Positions 8,501 through 16,136 are shown, counted from the first letter of the stretch. The stretch is DNA of 64,000 nt from DASWNP01 sp035537095 (GCA_035537095.1 DATLMV010000088.1:3528-67527); one strand, 5' to 3'. Notes: generated by a model not told the origin, from the sequence alone. Numbers and translations: made by a program.

Positions 8501-9433
8501 GTCGTCGAGAAATTTGTGATGGTTGCGCGCGGTGGTGAGGTGCAACTGCGGGACGTTGAAGCCGCCGTAGGTTCCCGAGTTGTAGAGCTTCTCCATCTTC
8601 TCCATGACGAAGGGCGACGGCAACATCTGGTAAGAACCGACGAACGAGTTGAAGGTGTGCAGCAACTCCTGAAGGCTGTGTGTCAGGTCGAGCAGCGCAA
8701 TCTTTTTCACCAAGCCCTCGACGCCCGTGATGACCTGCGGGATAGCGAAGGAGCCGAAGTTGGGCGTGCCGAGTTGGACGAGTCGCCCGCCGGATCTGAA
8801 ATTAGGGTCTTTGCGGGCCATCGCCTCCCAACGCGTCCGGTATTTCTTGATGAAGGTGCGCGCGACGAGTCCGCCCATCGAATGCGCGACGATGTGAACG
8901 GCGGCTTCGCTGCCGTACCACTCGTTGATCTTGGAGTTGAGATCGTCGGCGGCGGTGTTCAAGTCCTTGCGCCAGTCGAACCAGAAGGCTTGCACGTCCC
9001 ATTGCTCGGAGAGCGCGAGCAGCAGTTCGCCGTAGTAGCGTTTCATGATGCCGCTGGCCGTGACCTTGAATTTCGAGTTGAACTCGTTGCGCCCGTCCTC
9101 GCTCAAACGCAGGCGGTCAACCCACCCGCGCATGATGCGGAAGGCGTTGACCCACGTCAGGTCGCCGCCGCCGCCGCTCGACACGCTCAACTCGGCCCCC
9201 ATGATGCCGTGAATGACGACGACTTTTCCCTTCGGCTCCGCCCCTTTGCCGCGCATCAGGCTGCGCGTCATGTTGCGCTTGAGGGCCATGCCGTGCATGC
9301 GCTGGTATCGCTCCTCGCCCAGATGGGCGCGCAAGGCCCGCTCCTCTTCCACGGTCGGGCGTTCGAGCAACTTCGCCAACTCCCTCGGCCCGGCTGACTC
9401 TACCTGCGAGATAAAAGCTCTTTCGTCGAACAT
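5591..9433 (-). CDS. Alpha/beta-hydrolase and CHAT-protease fusion protein
   Basis: A 1280-residue protein with two enzyme domains. Residues about 68-420 form an LCAT/PGAP1-like alpha/beta hydrolase: oxyanion-side VIHGIMG (74-79), nucleophile elbow AHSMGG with S185, then candidate Asp in PYGDGRVP and His in EDHGNLS, suggesting a lipase or esterase. A long unassigned middle region (about 550-950) contains Rossmann-like segments such as ISIAGMGEPGRFG. Residues about 985-1210 are a CHAT (caspase-like) peptidase with HFAGH (H1052) and SNACESG (C1096). The tail is a Lys/Ser/Ala four-residue repeat. ATG at 9433 has GAAGGAG upstream, better than an upstream TTG. First gene of the operon. CHAT domains act as activated proteases; the substrate and whether the hydrolase is an effector are unknown. 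Confidence 0.87.
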   Translation of the reverse strand: MFDERAFISQVESAGPRELAKLLERPTVEEERALRAHLGEERYQRMHGMALKRNMTRSLMRGKGAEPKGKVVVIHGIMGAELSVSSGGGGDLTWVNAFRIMRGWVDRLRLSEDGRNEFNSKFKVTASGIMKRYYGELLLALSEQWDVQAFWFDWRKDLNTAADDLNSKINEWYGSEAAVHIVAHSMGGLVARTFIKKYRTRWEAMARKDPNFRSGGRLVQLGTPNFGSFAIPQVITGVEGLVKKIALLDLTHSLQELLHTFNSFVGSYQMLPSPFVMEKMEKLYNSGTYGGFNVPQLHLTTARNHHKFLDDRSDVQRKRIVYVAGIDQPTFCDIRQEGWEKLNSEKSYVVTPYGDGRVPHRLGLFLKDNDYSNPDDPQTTVQTYYIKEDHGNLSTNGRILRALDAILETGETTDLAPTLRQAREEARRARGVAGARDGDGAAADGQPATEDELLKAKGEQDASDEARLRISLRRMVATRGVSSRAVVFDANLDDNGEARSVSDVDEMALTPEKQLSPEERKVEETVTRGFLAYRGEEQSFEDENFESDASIEHAEIEIGLIHNGIQAMDYDSVRSSRTRNSDGTMTGNYPVDAVSVGHYVGVQPAAAELALDRAISAALLGRDDIPGDDKPDLILTQYTERGIIHGKLGQPFFMPDPRAAREGRNRTDRIISIAGMGEPGRFGAPELTVLVRELCWALGRLNKNHLATVLTGTGAGNLTVREAVTAWMNGIRRALTGSMYDANRRLLRITFVEHDPRRVPEINRHIQVEAERQKKLGLIIKYKAPDKAELDAIKEKGLARAQADLRRDWAKLEANKDQSNAAPTRVTLKLDAERKTYQFGAITDVASVPEREIAIDPQVVWQANDELAGELNPSMQIERGRFLEELLMPDDLRRQLYNPAPLVMMLDSTTARIHWEMVAQPELSPAPAGSPPPDRDGGFDGTLFLGTSRGFTRQLRTTFAPPPEPPPPPRRILRVLVVADPAPDAHLPGAQEEGVAIADLFESYNAVVKDVEEANRSRVEVKRLFGPLEATRTNVLRELLVRSYDVLHFAGHCVYQWGGDPTLSGWIFNAKNKEILSANELNRIDRIPKFVFSNACESGITPDRSRERSDNLAPSFAEAFFARGVANFVCTAWPVDDLAAREFALSLYSGLLGIRSTDMGGSASEAPDGAKTMHNAMRDARLEIARTSNGRATWGAYQHYGNPFFQFFYTKKQDRQSEIVGGATAAANAAVAAEDAARGVKAGRARRAASKSGTKSATKSASKSASKSSKKRAAKKGRKG

Positions 9434-10111
9434 CTGGCTCTCTCCTTCGTGCGGCTCGGTGAACTTCTTTTGACGGCTCAACTCAACGCCTGCGGCGAGG
9501 CGGCGTTGACGGGCGCGCGGCGCGCGACGCTGGCGGGCGACCGTTCGGGCTTGAATGCGGCCCCGTAAATATTAATGAGCAAACACTTCATCCCATTTCA
9601 AGCCGACGCGCGTATGCGCGCTGGCTGGCTCGCTCGCGTGCTGTCTGCCGTCCGGTGGGCCTCGTTCCGGTTGCGAAGGCTGCGGCGCGGGCTGTCGGCT
9701 GCGGGTTGTTTTGGCGGATGCACGTCCTCAAGTCGCTGGCGACCTCTCTCGAACAGGCTTCGGAAACTGGCTGATGAGGTCGAGAGTGAAATATCTGTAG
9801 GCCCGCCGCCGCCGGGAGTGCCGACGGCGGGAAGTGGAAAAGATTGCACTTCGGCTTATAGCCTGACGCGGCGCGACTGTCAATCAAAACTTGCGCCGCC
9901 CGCCGCCTGCGCCCGCTCCGGAGGCCACGCCAGCCGCGCCGGAAGCATCCCAATACATGCTTGCCTTTACCCGGCTCTGCCACTATCATGTCACGCTGCA
10001 AAGCTTTGCAGCCATTTGTGTGTCACAGGGCAGGGCTTCGCGGGACACGAATTTCCTGAACGTCTCCATCTTTTTGGACGCGCGCACTATTTCAGTTGAG
10101 GAGAACGACAC
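9434..10111. other. Divergent control region between conflict-like operon and radical SAM gene
   Basis: About 680 bp without a convincing gene: short frames here have random-looking composition. It must hold the promoters of both divergent transcription units. A perfect 18-bp palindrome lies at 9995-10012. AT-rich DNA near 9565-9600 could contain the minus-strand promoter, but no clear -35/-10 pair was found. Confidence 0.6.
9995..10012. promoter_or_regulatory. Perfect 18-bp palindrome, possible operator
   Basis: gctgcaaagctttgcagc reads the same on both strands and sits 100 bp upstream of the radical SAM start in a divergent intergenic region. Perfect palindromes of this size are typical dimeric regulator sites, but no regulator is encoded beside it, so the role is a guess. 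Confidence 0.35.
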
Positions 10112-12085
10112 TTGTTTAGCGATCAATTTCGTCGGGGCGAATCGGAGAAGGCCAAGTTCAGCGGCGTGAAAAGCTCACGGCTGCTCTCGAACCTCTCGGA
10201 CGTGGTGTGGAAGGCTTTTCAGTCCGTCAACCAACGCCTGCCCGAAGGCGAGGCCATCCGGCCCACTTGGGCTCCCGGCCCGCTTCTGAAATCCTACGAA
10301 CGCACCGCGCCGCCCCTCGGTTTCCCGCGCGAAACCGATAGCCTTTGCCCCCGCTGCGTCAAGGAAGTCAGAGACAGTATCATCTCCGGCGAGACGCCTC
10401 TGGAAACGCTGATGCACACGCATCCGGGCGAAATCAAGGCGCAGATTTTTGAAGAGGACGGACAGGTTTTCATGCAGAAGACCTGCCCGAAGCACGGCGA
10501 GTTTAAAGACTTGATGGCGACCGACGCGCGTTTTCTCGCGCGCATCGAATCGCTCTTCTACGGGCGCGACTTCCGCGTCGCCGAAGACTCTCACGTTCAC
10601 AAGCACGGAACCTCCAACATCAAGTTCGGACGCGGAGCGGTCTTGACCATTGACCTGACCAATCGTTGCAACATGATGTGCAACCCCTGCTTCATGGACG
10701 CCAATCAGGTCGGCTACGTCCACGAACCGACGTTTGAAGACACCAAAGCCATTCTCGACCGCGCCGTCAGTTTCAAGCCGAAGCGTCAGGTCATCATTCT
10801 CTTCTCCGGCGGCGAGCCGACGCTGTCGCCCTACTACTTGGAAGCCGTCGCTTACGCTAAGAAGATAGGTTTCTACCGCATCCTCGCCGCGACGAACGGC
10901 ATCCGTTTCGCGGAAGACATCGAGTTTTGCCGACAGGCGAAGGAGGCCGGACAGCACGGCGTCTATTTGCAGTTCGACGGCGTTTCCGAAGAGAAGAACA
11001 AGCACAGGGGCGTCGGGAATCTGTTCGACGTGAAGTTGAAAGCTATCGAGAATCTCGCCAGCGTCGGCATCAAGGTGACGCTCGTGACGACCATCGTCAA
11101 CACCATCAACAACGACGGCATCGGTGAAATCGTCGAGTTCGCCGCCAAGAACATAGACAAGGTGCAGACCATCGCCTTCCAGCCCGTCTCCTTCACCGGA
11201 CGCGACGAAGACGTGCCCGACGACGTGCGCATCCAGCAACGCTACACGCTCGCCGGGATGGCCGGAGACTTGGAACAGCAACTCGGCGGAAACCTGAAAG
11301 CCCTGCGCGATTGGTTCCCGCTCTCGTCCTATTCGGCGTTCACTTCCGTGATGGACATGCTGCAAGGCGCGGACGCCCCTTGGGGTTGGTCGTCCTGCAA
11401 CTGCCATCCGAACTGCGGCATCTTCACGCTGATGGTCGTCAATCGCCAGACCGGTTCTTGGTCGCCGCTCTTCGACTTCTTCAACTACGAGCAGTTCATG
11501 AAGGACGTGGCCGTCATCACCGACACGGCGCGCGGGCGTAAACTCTCCTACGCTCAACTCGGCATGGCAATCATGCGCAACTTCGACGCCGCGCGCGCCC
11601 CCGAAGGCTTCCCCATCTCGCAGATTATCAACCTCTTCAAACCCTCCTCAACCAATTCCAGCAGCGACCGCAACGACCGCATGAAGTCGCAAGGAGCAGG
11701 AGCGGAAGACCCGTCGGACGTGTGGCGCGTCCTCTGCGTCGAGGGCATGTGGTTTCAGGATTTGTTCAACTACGACTTCCGCCGCACGGAGATGTGCGTG
11801 ATTCCTTACGGCACGCAGGAGGGCGAGATTTCGTTCTGCGCCTACAACACGGGCGTCGGCTGGCGGCAGATCATCGAGAACATGCACAAGACCGCCAACC
11901 TCTCCGAGTGGTATCAGGAGCACGGACGCCACGCCGTCTATGCGAAGGGCAAGAACGTCCCCGGCATCGAACGACCGCGCACGCTCTCGCTGCCCATCGT
12001 GCAGGCGATTCTCGCCGAAGATGCGGACGAGCCTGTGCAGAAGTCGTCGCCTTATCTCGTCGAAGAGGAAGAGGCGGTCGTCTAA
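10112..12085 (+). CDS. Radical SAM protein resembling tetraether lipid synthase (Tes)
   Basis: A 657-residue radical SAM enzyme. The cluster-binding motif is CNMMCNPC (C186, C190, C193) in the context IDLTNRCN, followed by FSGGEPT. The N-terminal part has the arrangement seen in Tes/MJ0619-like proteins: SLCPRC (C79, C82), then TCPKHGEF (C125) after an E-DG-V-M-K strand. Extra cysteines follow at CNCHPNC (about 429-435) and near 565-580, which could bind auxiliary clusters. Tes joins lipid tails through C-C bonds to make membrane-spanning lipids; acidobacteria make iso-diabolic acid and branched tetraethers, so a role in membrane-spanning lipid synthesis is attractive but inferred. The start is TTG preceded by GAGGAGAA; no ATG fits. 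It is monocistronic. Confidence 0.75.
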   Translation: MFSDQFRRGESEKAKFSGVKSSRLLSNLSDVVWKAFQSVNQRLPEGEAIRPTWAPGPLLKSYERTAPPLGFPRETDSLCPRCVKEVRDSIISGETPLETLMHTHPGEIKAQIFEEDGQVFMQKTCPKHGEFKDLMATDARFLARIESLFYGRDFRVAEDSHVHKHGTSNIKFGRGAVLTIDLTNRCNMMCNPCFMDANQVGYVHEPTFEDTKAILDRAVSFKPKRQVIILFSGGEPTLSPYYLEAVAYAKKIGFYRILAATNGIRFAEDIEFCRQAKEAGQHGVYLQFDGVSEEKNKHRGVGNLFDVKLKAIENLASVGIKVTLVTTIVNTINNDGIGEIVEFAAKNIDKVQTIAFQPVSFTGRDEDVPDDVRIQQRYTLAGMAGDLEQQLGGNLKALRDWFPLSSYSAFTSVMDMLQGADAPWGWSSCNCHPNCGIFTLMVVNRQTGSWSPLFDFFNYEQFMKDVAVITDTARGRKLSYAQLGMAIMRNFDAARAPEGFPISQIINLFKPSSTNSSSDRNDRMKSQGAGAEDPSDVWRVLCVEGMWFQDLFNYDFRRTEMCVIPYGTQEGEISFCAYNTGVGWRQIIENMHKTANLSEWYQEHGRHAVYAKGKNVPGIERPRTLSLPIVQAILAEDADEPVQKSSPYLVEEEEAVV

Positions 12086-12291
12086 AAAAGCATTCGCGCA
12101 GACAGAGGGCCGAGCCCGCCAGTTGCCAAACATCTGGAGGGCTTGCAACCCGCCCGTTTCACTTTTGTCAGTAACACCTTCCCGAACGATTGACGCGCGG
12201 CCTCTCGGTCGCCGCTGAAAACCTAAACCCCCGAGGCGACGGACTCAACACTTCAGCCCCCCGCCGCCCTTTAACTTGAGGAGAAAGACTT

Positions 12292-12837
12292 ATGAAACAC
12301 CTCGCTCTAGCGAAGAGAATCGCTGCTGCGATGATTATGGTGATGCTCGTGCAGGCCGTCGCCATCCCCGCCGCGCTCGCCCGCGCCGCTGAACCCCTAC
12401 AGGCTCAAGTCTCCATCCCCGACGGCACGGAGTTGAGCGTCGTGACGACGGAGGAGATTTCCAGCAAGACCGCCACCGAAGGCGACCCGATCAATTTCAA
12501 GGTGGATGAAGACGTGGTGATCAACGGCAAAGTCGTGATTGCCAAAGGCACGATGGCGAAGGGCGTCATCTCCAACGCGTCGAAGAGCGGGCGGATGGGC
12601 AAGGGCGGCAAGCTCAGCATCCGCGTCGAATCTACGAACACGGTGGACGACCAGAAGATCAAGCTCCGCGCCTCGAAGGGCAAAGAGGGCGACGACAAAA
12701 CCGGCACGACCGTCGCTCTGGTCGTCCTCTTCGGGCCGCTCGGCTTCCTCAAAAAAGGCAAGGACGCCAAGATCAAAGAGGGTACGAAGATCAAAGTCTT
12801 CACCGACGAGGAGAAGAAGGTGACGCCCAAAGCGTAA
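12292..12837 (+). CDS. Secreted protein of unknown function, related to the next gene
   Basis: A 181-residue protein with a clear Sec signal peptide (about 1-32, MKHLALAKRIAAAMIMVMLV onward, cleavage near ALARA). The mature part is predicted beta-rich: IPDGTEL opens a segment with KDE-D---NGKVVIAKGT, a Gly/Lys-rich stretch (GRMGKGGKL), then a short hydrophobic VALVVLFGPLGFLKKG near the end. This layout matches the C-terminal half of the protein at 12971-13879 strand by strand, so the two are paralogous domains. ATG is preceded by GAGGAGAA. A 19-bp hairpin terminator follows. I do not recognise the family; a periplasmic or envelope role is inferred from the signal peptide. Confidence 0.7.
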   Translation: MKHLALAKRIAAAMIMVMLVQAVAIPAALARAAEPLQAQVSIPDGTELSVVTTEEISSKTATEGDPINFKVDEDVVINGKVVIAKGTMAKGVISNASKSGRMGKGGKLSIRVESTNTVDDQKIKLRASKGKEGDDKTGTTVALVVLFGPLGFLKKGKDAKIKEGTKIKVFTDEEKKVTPKA

Positions 12838-12898
12838 GCCTCCAACTCCCCGGACTCCTGCAAGCGACGGCGCAACCTGTCCGCGCCCGCTCCCCCGA

Positions 12899-12943
12899 CA
12901 TATAAAAATGCGTGGCATCTATCTTGCCACGCATTTTTATATG
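12899..12943. terminator. Perfect 19-bp hairpin, likely bidirectional terminator
   Basis: Arms 12899-12917 and 12925-12943 are exact reverse complements around a 7-nt loop. The A-rich 5' side and T-rich 3' side give the A/U tracts of an intrinsic terminator in both directions. It lies 60 bp after one secreted-protein gene and 28 bp before the next start. Confidence 0.8.
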
Positions 12944-12970
12944 CACGACTTTTTTCAAGGAGTCCTCTCG

Positions 12971-13879
12971 ATGAAAAGAACGCTCTCCATGCTTTTACTG
13001 CTCGCCTTGCCGCCCGCAGGGTTTCCGGCGCGCGCCGCCCAATCCGCGCAGGACGCAGCAAAAAATATCCAAACGTCGCCCGCCGCCAGCGCAGATGCGA
13101 CTGCACCCGCGACCGCGACTCCAAACGCCGCCGCGCCCACGAGCGCGCAGCCGACGACGGGCCAGAGCGCGGCCCTGACGAACGCCGACATCTCGCGGAT
13201 GCTCGCGGCGCAGATTGCGCCCGAGGCGGTCGTCGCCAAAATCAAAACCTCCCCCTGTCGCTTCGACACCTCGCCCGCCGCGCTGCAAAAACTGAAGGAG
13301 GCGGGCGTCGCCGATTCCGTCATCATGGCGATGGTGCTCGCTCCCTCGACAGCGACGACGACAAACGTCAACCCGTCCGCCGCTCCTGCGACGGCGACCG
13401 CGCAGCCCGTCGTGTTGAAGATTCCGCAGGGGACGATCATTGATGTCGAGGCGGCGTTCGATGTCAGTTCGCAGGAGGTCAAAGACGGAGAGGCCATCAG
13501 TTTTCGCGTCGTCTATCCGGTCAAGGTCGAGGGCGTGACGGTCATCGAACCGGGCGCGCGCGCTTCGGGGCGCATCATCAAGGCGCGCAGGGGCGGCCAC
13601 TTCGGCAAGGCCGGAACGCTCGTCTGGCATTTGCAGGACGTAACTGCCGTGGACGGCTCAAGGGTTCCGCTGCAATTCGAGACGCGCCAGCGCGGCGACA
13701 GCAAGGCCGCGAAGGTCGCCGTGCAGACCATCGCCGTCGGCGCGCTGCTCGGCCCCTTCGCTCCCATCTCGCTCTTTCACGGCTTCAAACGCGGCAAGAA
13801 CGCCTTTATTCCGGCGGGCAAACGTTTCGTCGGTTTCGTGCAGGCGGAGACGGCGGTGAGCGCGCCGCGACGCGAGTAA
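12971..13879 (+). CDS. Secreted protein with Ala/Pro/Thr linkers and a C-terminal beta domain
   Basis: A 302-residue exported protein starting at ATG 12971 with AAGGAG upstream. Order: Sec signal (about 1-22, cleavage near ARAAQ), an Ala/Thr/Pro-rich linker, a helical segment (LTNADISRMLAAQIAPEAVV with KLKEAGVADSVIMAM, about 65-120) resembling a short helical repeat seen in secreted proteins, a second linker, then a beta domain (about 145-290) that begins IPQGTIIDVE and carries EPGARASGRI and a hydrophobic VGALLGPFAPISLF. That last domain parallels the preceding gene. It is separated from it by a terminator, so the pair is a tandem duplication rather than a tight operon. Function unknown. Confidence 0.68.
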   Translation: MKRTLSMLLLLALPPAGFPARAAQSAQDAAKNIQTSPAASADATAPATATPNAAAPTSAQPTTGQSAALTNADISRMLAAQIAPEAVVAKIKTSPCRFDTSPAALQKLKEAGVADSVIMAMVLAPSTATTTNVNPSAAPATATAQPVVLKIPQGTIIDVEAAFDVSSQEVKDGEAISFRVVYPVKVEGVTVIEPGARASGRIIKARRGGHFGKAGTLVWHLQDVTAVDGSRVPLQFETRQRGDSKAAKVAVQTIAVGALLGPFAPISLFHGFKRGKNAFIPAGKRFVGFVQAETAVSAPRRE

Positions 13880-13954
13880 GAGCCGGTTTCTGAGTGGAGG
13901 ATGTTTTCGAGCGCGGGCGTTTCGGGTGGGAGACGTTTCTCGCGCGGAGAAGTT

Positions 13955-14296
13955 TCAATGGCGCGGCGGGTCGCCCGTTTGTTCGGCGGACGGGTTGACG
14001 CCCGCGTCCTTCTCTTTGTCGGGCGGCATGAGATGTCGCAGTTCGGCGACGGTGTCGCGGATGCGCTCGGAGAGTTGTTCGATAGTCTGGACGCGCCTGC
14101 GCGCCGTCTCGCTCAAGGACTCGCGCAGGAGCAGTTGCGCCTGTCCCATCAGCCCCGTCAGCGGATTGTTCACCTCATGGCGGACGTGCGCCGCCAACTC
14201 CGCCGCCTCCGCGAGCCGCGCCTCGTAGACCGCAACCAACTGCCGCAGCCGCTCGACTTCCGCTTCGTTCGTCTTCTCGGAAAATGGCTCGTTCAT
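13955..14296 (-). CDS. Small stand-alone histidine-kinase dimerisation (HisKA) protein
   Basis: A 113-residue cytosolic protein. After a coiled-coil-like helix (about 8-35) it has a typical H-box, AAHVRHEVNNPLTGLMGQ with H40, and the second dimerisation helix SETARRRVQTIEQLSERI. The HATPase catalytic domain that normally follows is absent: the protein ends about 50 residues later in a polar tail. It could be a phosphotransfer or scaffold partner for another kinase, or compete with one. ATG 14296 has GGGAGA upstream. It is divergent from the NtrC-type regulator 309 bp away, which suggests a shared pathway. A longer upstream frame has no kinase-like sequence. Its stop is convergent with the secreted gene ending at 13879. 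Confidence 0.72.
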   Translation of the reverse strand: MNEPFSEKTNEAEVERLRQLVAVYEARLAEAAELAAHVRHEVNNPLTGLMGQAQLLLRESLSETARRRVQTIEQLSERIRDTVAELRHLMPPDKEKDAGVNPSAEQTGDPPRH

Positions 14297-14604
14297 CAGT
14301 CTCCCGTTTCGACCCGCACAAAGTTGACACGCATTTTGCTCTCGACACGACGCGCAGAGCAAGAGCCGGAGCCGTAAAATTAAAGACGGGCGGCGGCTGC
14401 CCGAAGTAGAGACGACGCACAAAAGGCATCAGCCGTTTTTGTCTGCAACGCATCGCGCGTCGGGCCTTCAGCCTCTTTCCTTTTCTCATCCGCGCGCGGG
14501 CATGATATGATGCCGCTCGTGTCGGGCATAGGTCGTTCAGCCTCACTCACACTCTGACGACAAAGTTCTCTACCAAATCGTTTCATAACATAACTCGTAC
14601 GCGG
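14297..14604. other. Divergent promoter region of HisKA protein and NtrC-like regulator
   Basis: 308 bp with no credible gene. It must contain promoters for both divergent genes. The plus-strand start at 14605 lacks a clear ribosome binding site, and the DNA just before it (ttcataacataact) is AT-rich, but I see no strong promoter match and no clear sigma-54 GG/GC site. Confidence 0.5.
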
Positions 14605-16098
14605 ATGAGTATCGAGATACAAGCACTAGTGATTGACGACGAGCCTGCGATACGCGGTTTTGTCTCCGACGTTCTGCGCGAGGACGGCTGGCAGGTGGCG
14701 GAAGCGGAGACCGCCGAACACGCCTTCGACCTGCTGCGTGAGAGACATTGGTCGCTCGTCTTCTGCGACGTGCTGCTCGGCGGCGCGGACGGGGTCGCCG
14801 TCTTGCGCCGCTTCGTGTCCGAACAACCGCACGCCAAAGTCGTTCTGATGACCGGGCACGGTTCCGCCGCCGGTGCGCTCGACGCGACCGCCTTCGGCGC
14901 GTACGACTACTTGCTCAAACCCTTCGGCATCAACGAGGTCTTGAACATCGCCGGAGACGTGCGCCGCCAACTCGAAACCAAAAAAGCCCAACGCCGCACC
15001 GCCGCCGACACCCACGAAGACGACCGCGCCGCGCCCGCATACACTTCCGACATTGATTTGGTTGGCAGAAGCGCGGCCTTCCTCGAAGTGATGAAACTGG
15101 TGGGGCGCGTCGCGCCGACGAATCTGCCCGTGCTGATCACGGGCGAATCCGGCACGGGCAAAGAGGTCGTCGCGCGCGCCATTCATCGCCGCAGTGCGCG
15201 CGCATCGGAGCCCTTCGTCGCCGTCAACTGCGGCGCGCTCCCTTCGGAGTTGATTGAGTCGGAACTCTTCGGCCACGTGCGCGGCTCGTTCACCGGGGCG
15301 GAGCGCGACCGACGCGGGCTCTGGGAAGAAGCCGACGGCGGCACGGTCTTTCTCGACGAGATAACCGAAACCACCCTCAGCTTTCAGGTCAAACTCCTGC
15401 GCGCCCTGCAAGAGGGCGAGATACGCCGCGTCGGCTCGAACCGCACCGTGCAACTCGATGTGCGCGTGATTGCCGCCACCAACCGCGATGTCGAGGAGGA
15501 GGTGCGGACGGGAAGGTTTCGTCAGGACTTGCTCTATCGCCTGAACGCCGTCACGATTAATCTGCCCGCGCTCCGCGAACGCCGCGCAGACATCCCCGCG
15601 CTCGCGCGCCGCTTCGCCGAACGCGTGCGCCCCGCCGCCTCAAGCGATGCGCCCGTCAGCTTTACGCGCGAGACCCTCCGCATACTCGAAAACTACGCTT
15701 GGCCCGGTAACATCCGCGAACTGGAAAACGCCGTCGTCCGCGCCGCCGCGCTCTGCGACCACACCGTCCGCCCCGAAGACCTGCCCGAACGCATCCTCCG
15801 CACACGCGAACCCGCGCCGCACGAAGATGCGCCTGCGTCGCATCAAGAGACGCGCGCCGACGCCGACGGCGAACACGCCGCCGCCGGAGCGACGGGCGCG
15901 GCGGAAGCGGAGTGGACGACGCTCGCCGAGGTCGAGGCGCGCTACGTGCGCCGCGTGCTCGAACACACGCACGGCAACAAACAGGCCGCCGCCCGCCTGC
16001 TCGGCGTTGACCGCAAAACGCTCCAACGCATGATTCAACGCCACAACATCACCACGCACAACCACGATCACAGCGCGCACCACACCGGGCGCGGTTGA
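14605..16098 (+). CDS. NtrC-family sigma-54-dependent response regulator
   Basis: A 497-residue transcription activator. Receiver domain 5-125 with acidic pair DD (11-12), phosphoacceptor D55 (FCDVLLGG) and LKP. AAA+ domain about 150-390: Walker A GESGTGKE (180-187), sigma-54 contact loop GSFTGA (227-232; consensus GAFTGA has Ala at position 2), Walker B GGTVFLDE (245-252), arginine-finger region LYRLNAVTI, and WPGNIRELENAV. A variable linker with Ala/Glu precedes a Fis-type HTH (NKQAAARLLGVDRKTLQRMI, about 460-480), then a His-rich tail. It would activate RNA polymerase-sigma54 promoters when phosphorylated, perhaps through the HisKA-only neighbour. The final codons overlap the -35 box of the tRNA-Gln promoter. 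Confidence 0.92.
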   Translation: MSIEIQALVIDDEPAIRGFVSDVLREDGWQVAEAETAEHAFDLLRERHWSLVFCDVLLGGADGVAVLRRFVSEQPHAKVVLMTGHGSAAGALDATAFGAYDYLLKPFGINEVLNIAGDVRRQLETKKAQRRTAADTHEDDRAAPAYTSDIDLVGRSAAFLEVMKLVGRVAPTNLPVLITGESGTGKEVVARAIHRRSARASEPFVAVNCGALPSELIESELFGHVRGSFTGAERDRRGLWEEADGGTVFLDEITETTLSFQVKLLRALQEGEIRRVGSNRTVQLDVRVIAATNRDVEEEVRTGRFRQDLLYRLNAVTINLPALRERRADIPALARRFAERVRPAASSDAPVSFTRETLRILENYAWPGNIRELENAVVRAAALCDHTVRPEDLPERILRTREPAPHEDAPASHQETRADADGEHAAAGATGAAEAEWTTLAEVEARYVRRVLEHTHGNKQAAARLLGVDRKTLQRMIQRHNITTHNHDHSAHHTGRG

Positions 16099-16123
16099 CA
16101 ACCGTTGTCGCCTTACGTAAATT
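16095..16123 (+). promoter_or_regulatory. Sigma-70-type promoter of tRNA-Gln
   Basis: TTGACA (16095-16100), a 17-bp spacer and TAAATT (16118-16123) lie 13 bp upstream of the tRNA. The -35 box overlaps the stop codon of the preceding regulator gene. Confidence 0.72.
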
Positions 16124-16136
16124 TATCAACGAGTTT

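Noticed and set aside
9588..10001. 137-codon minus-strand frame in the divergent region
   Set aside because: Composition is arbitrary (Arg/Ala/Ser), it lacks a ribosome site and it would cover the promoter region.
10112..12085. Assignment of the radical SAM protein as a cofactor-maturation enzyme (MoaA or PqqE type)
   Set aside because: The N-terminal SLCPRC and TCPKHG segments do not fit those families and point to Tes-like proteins.
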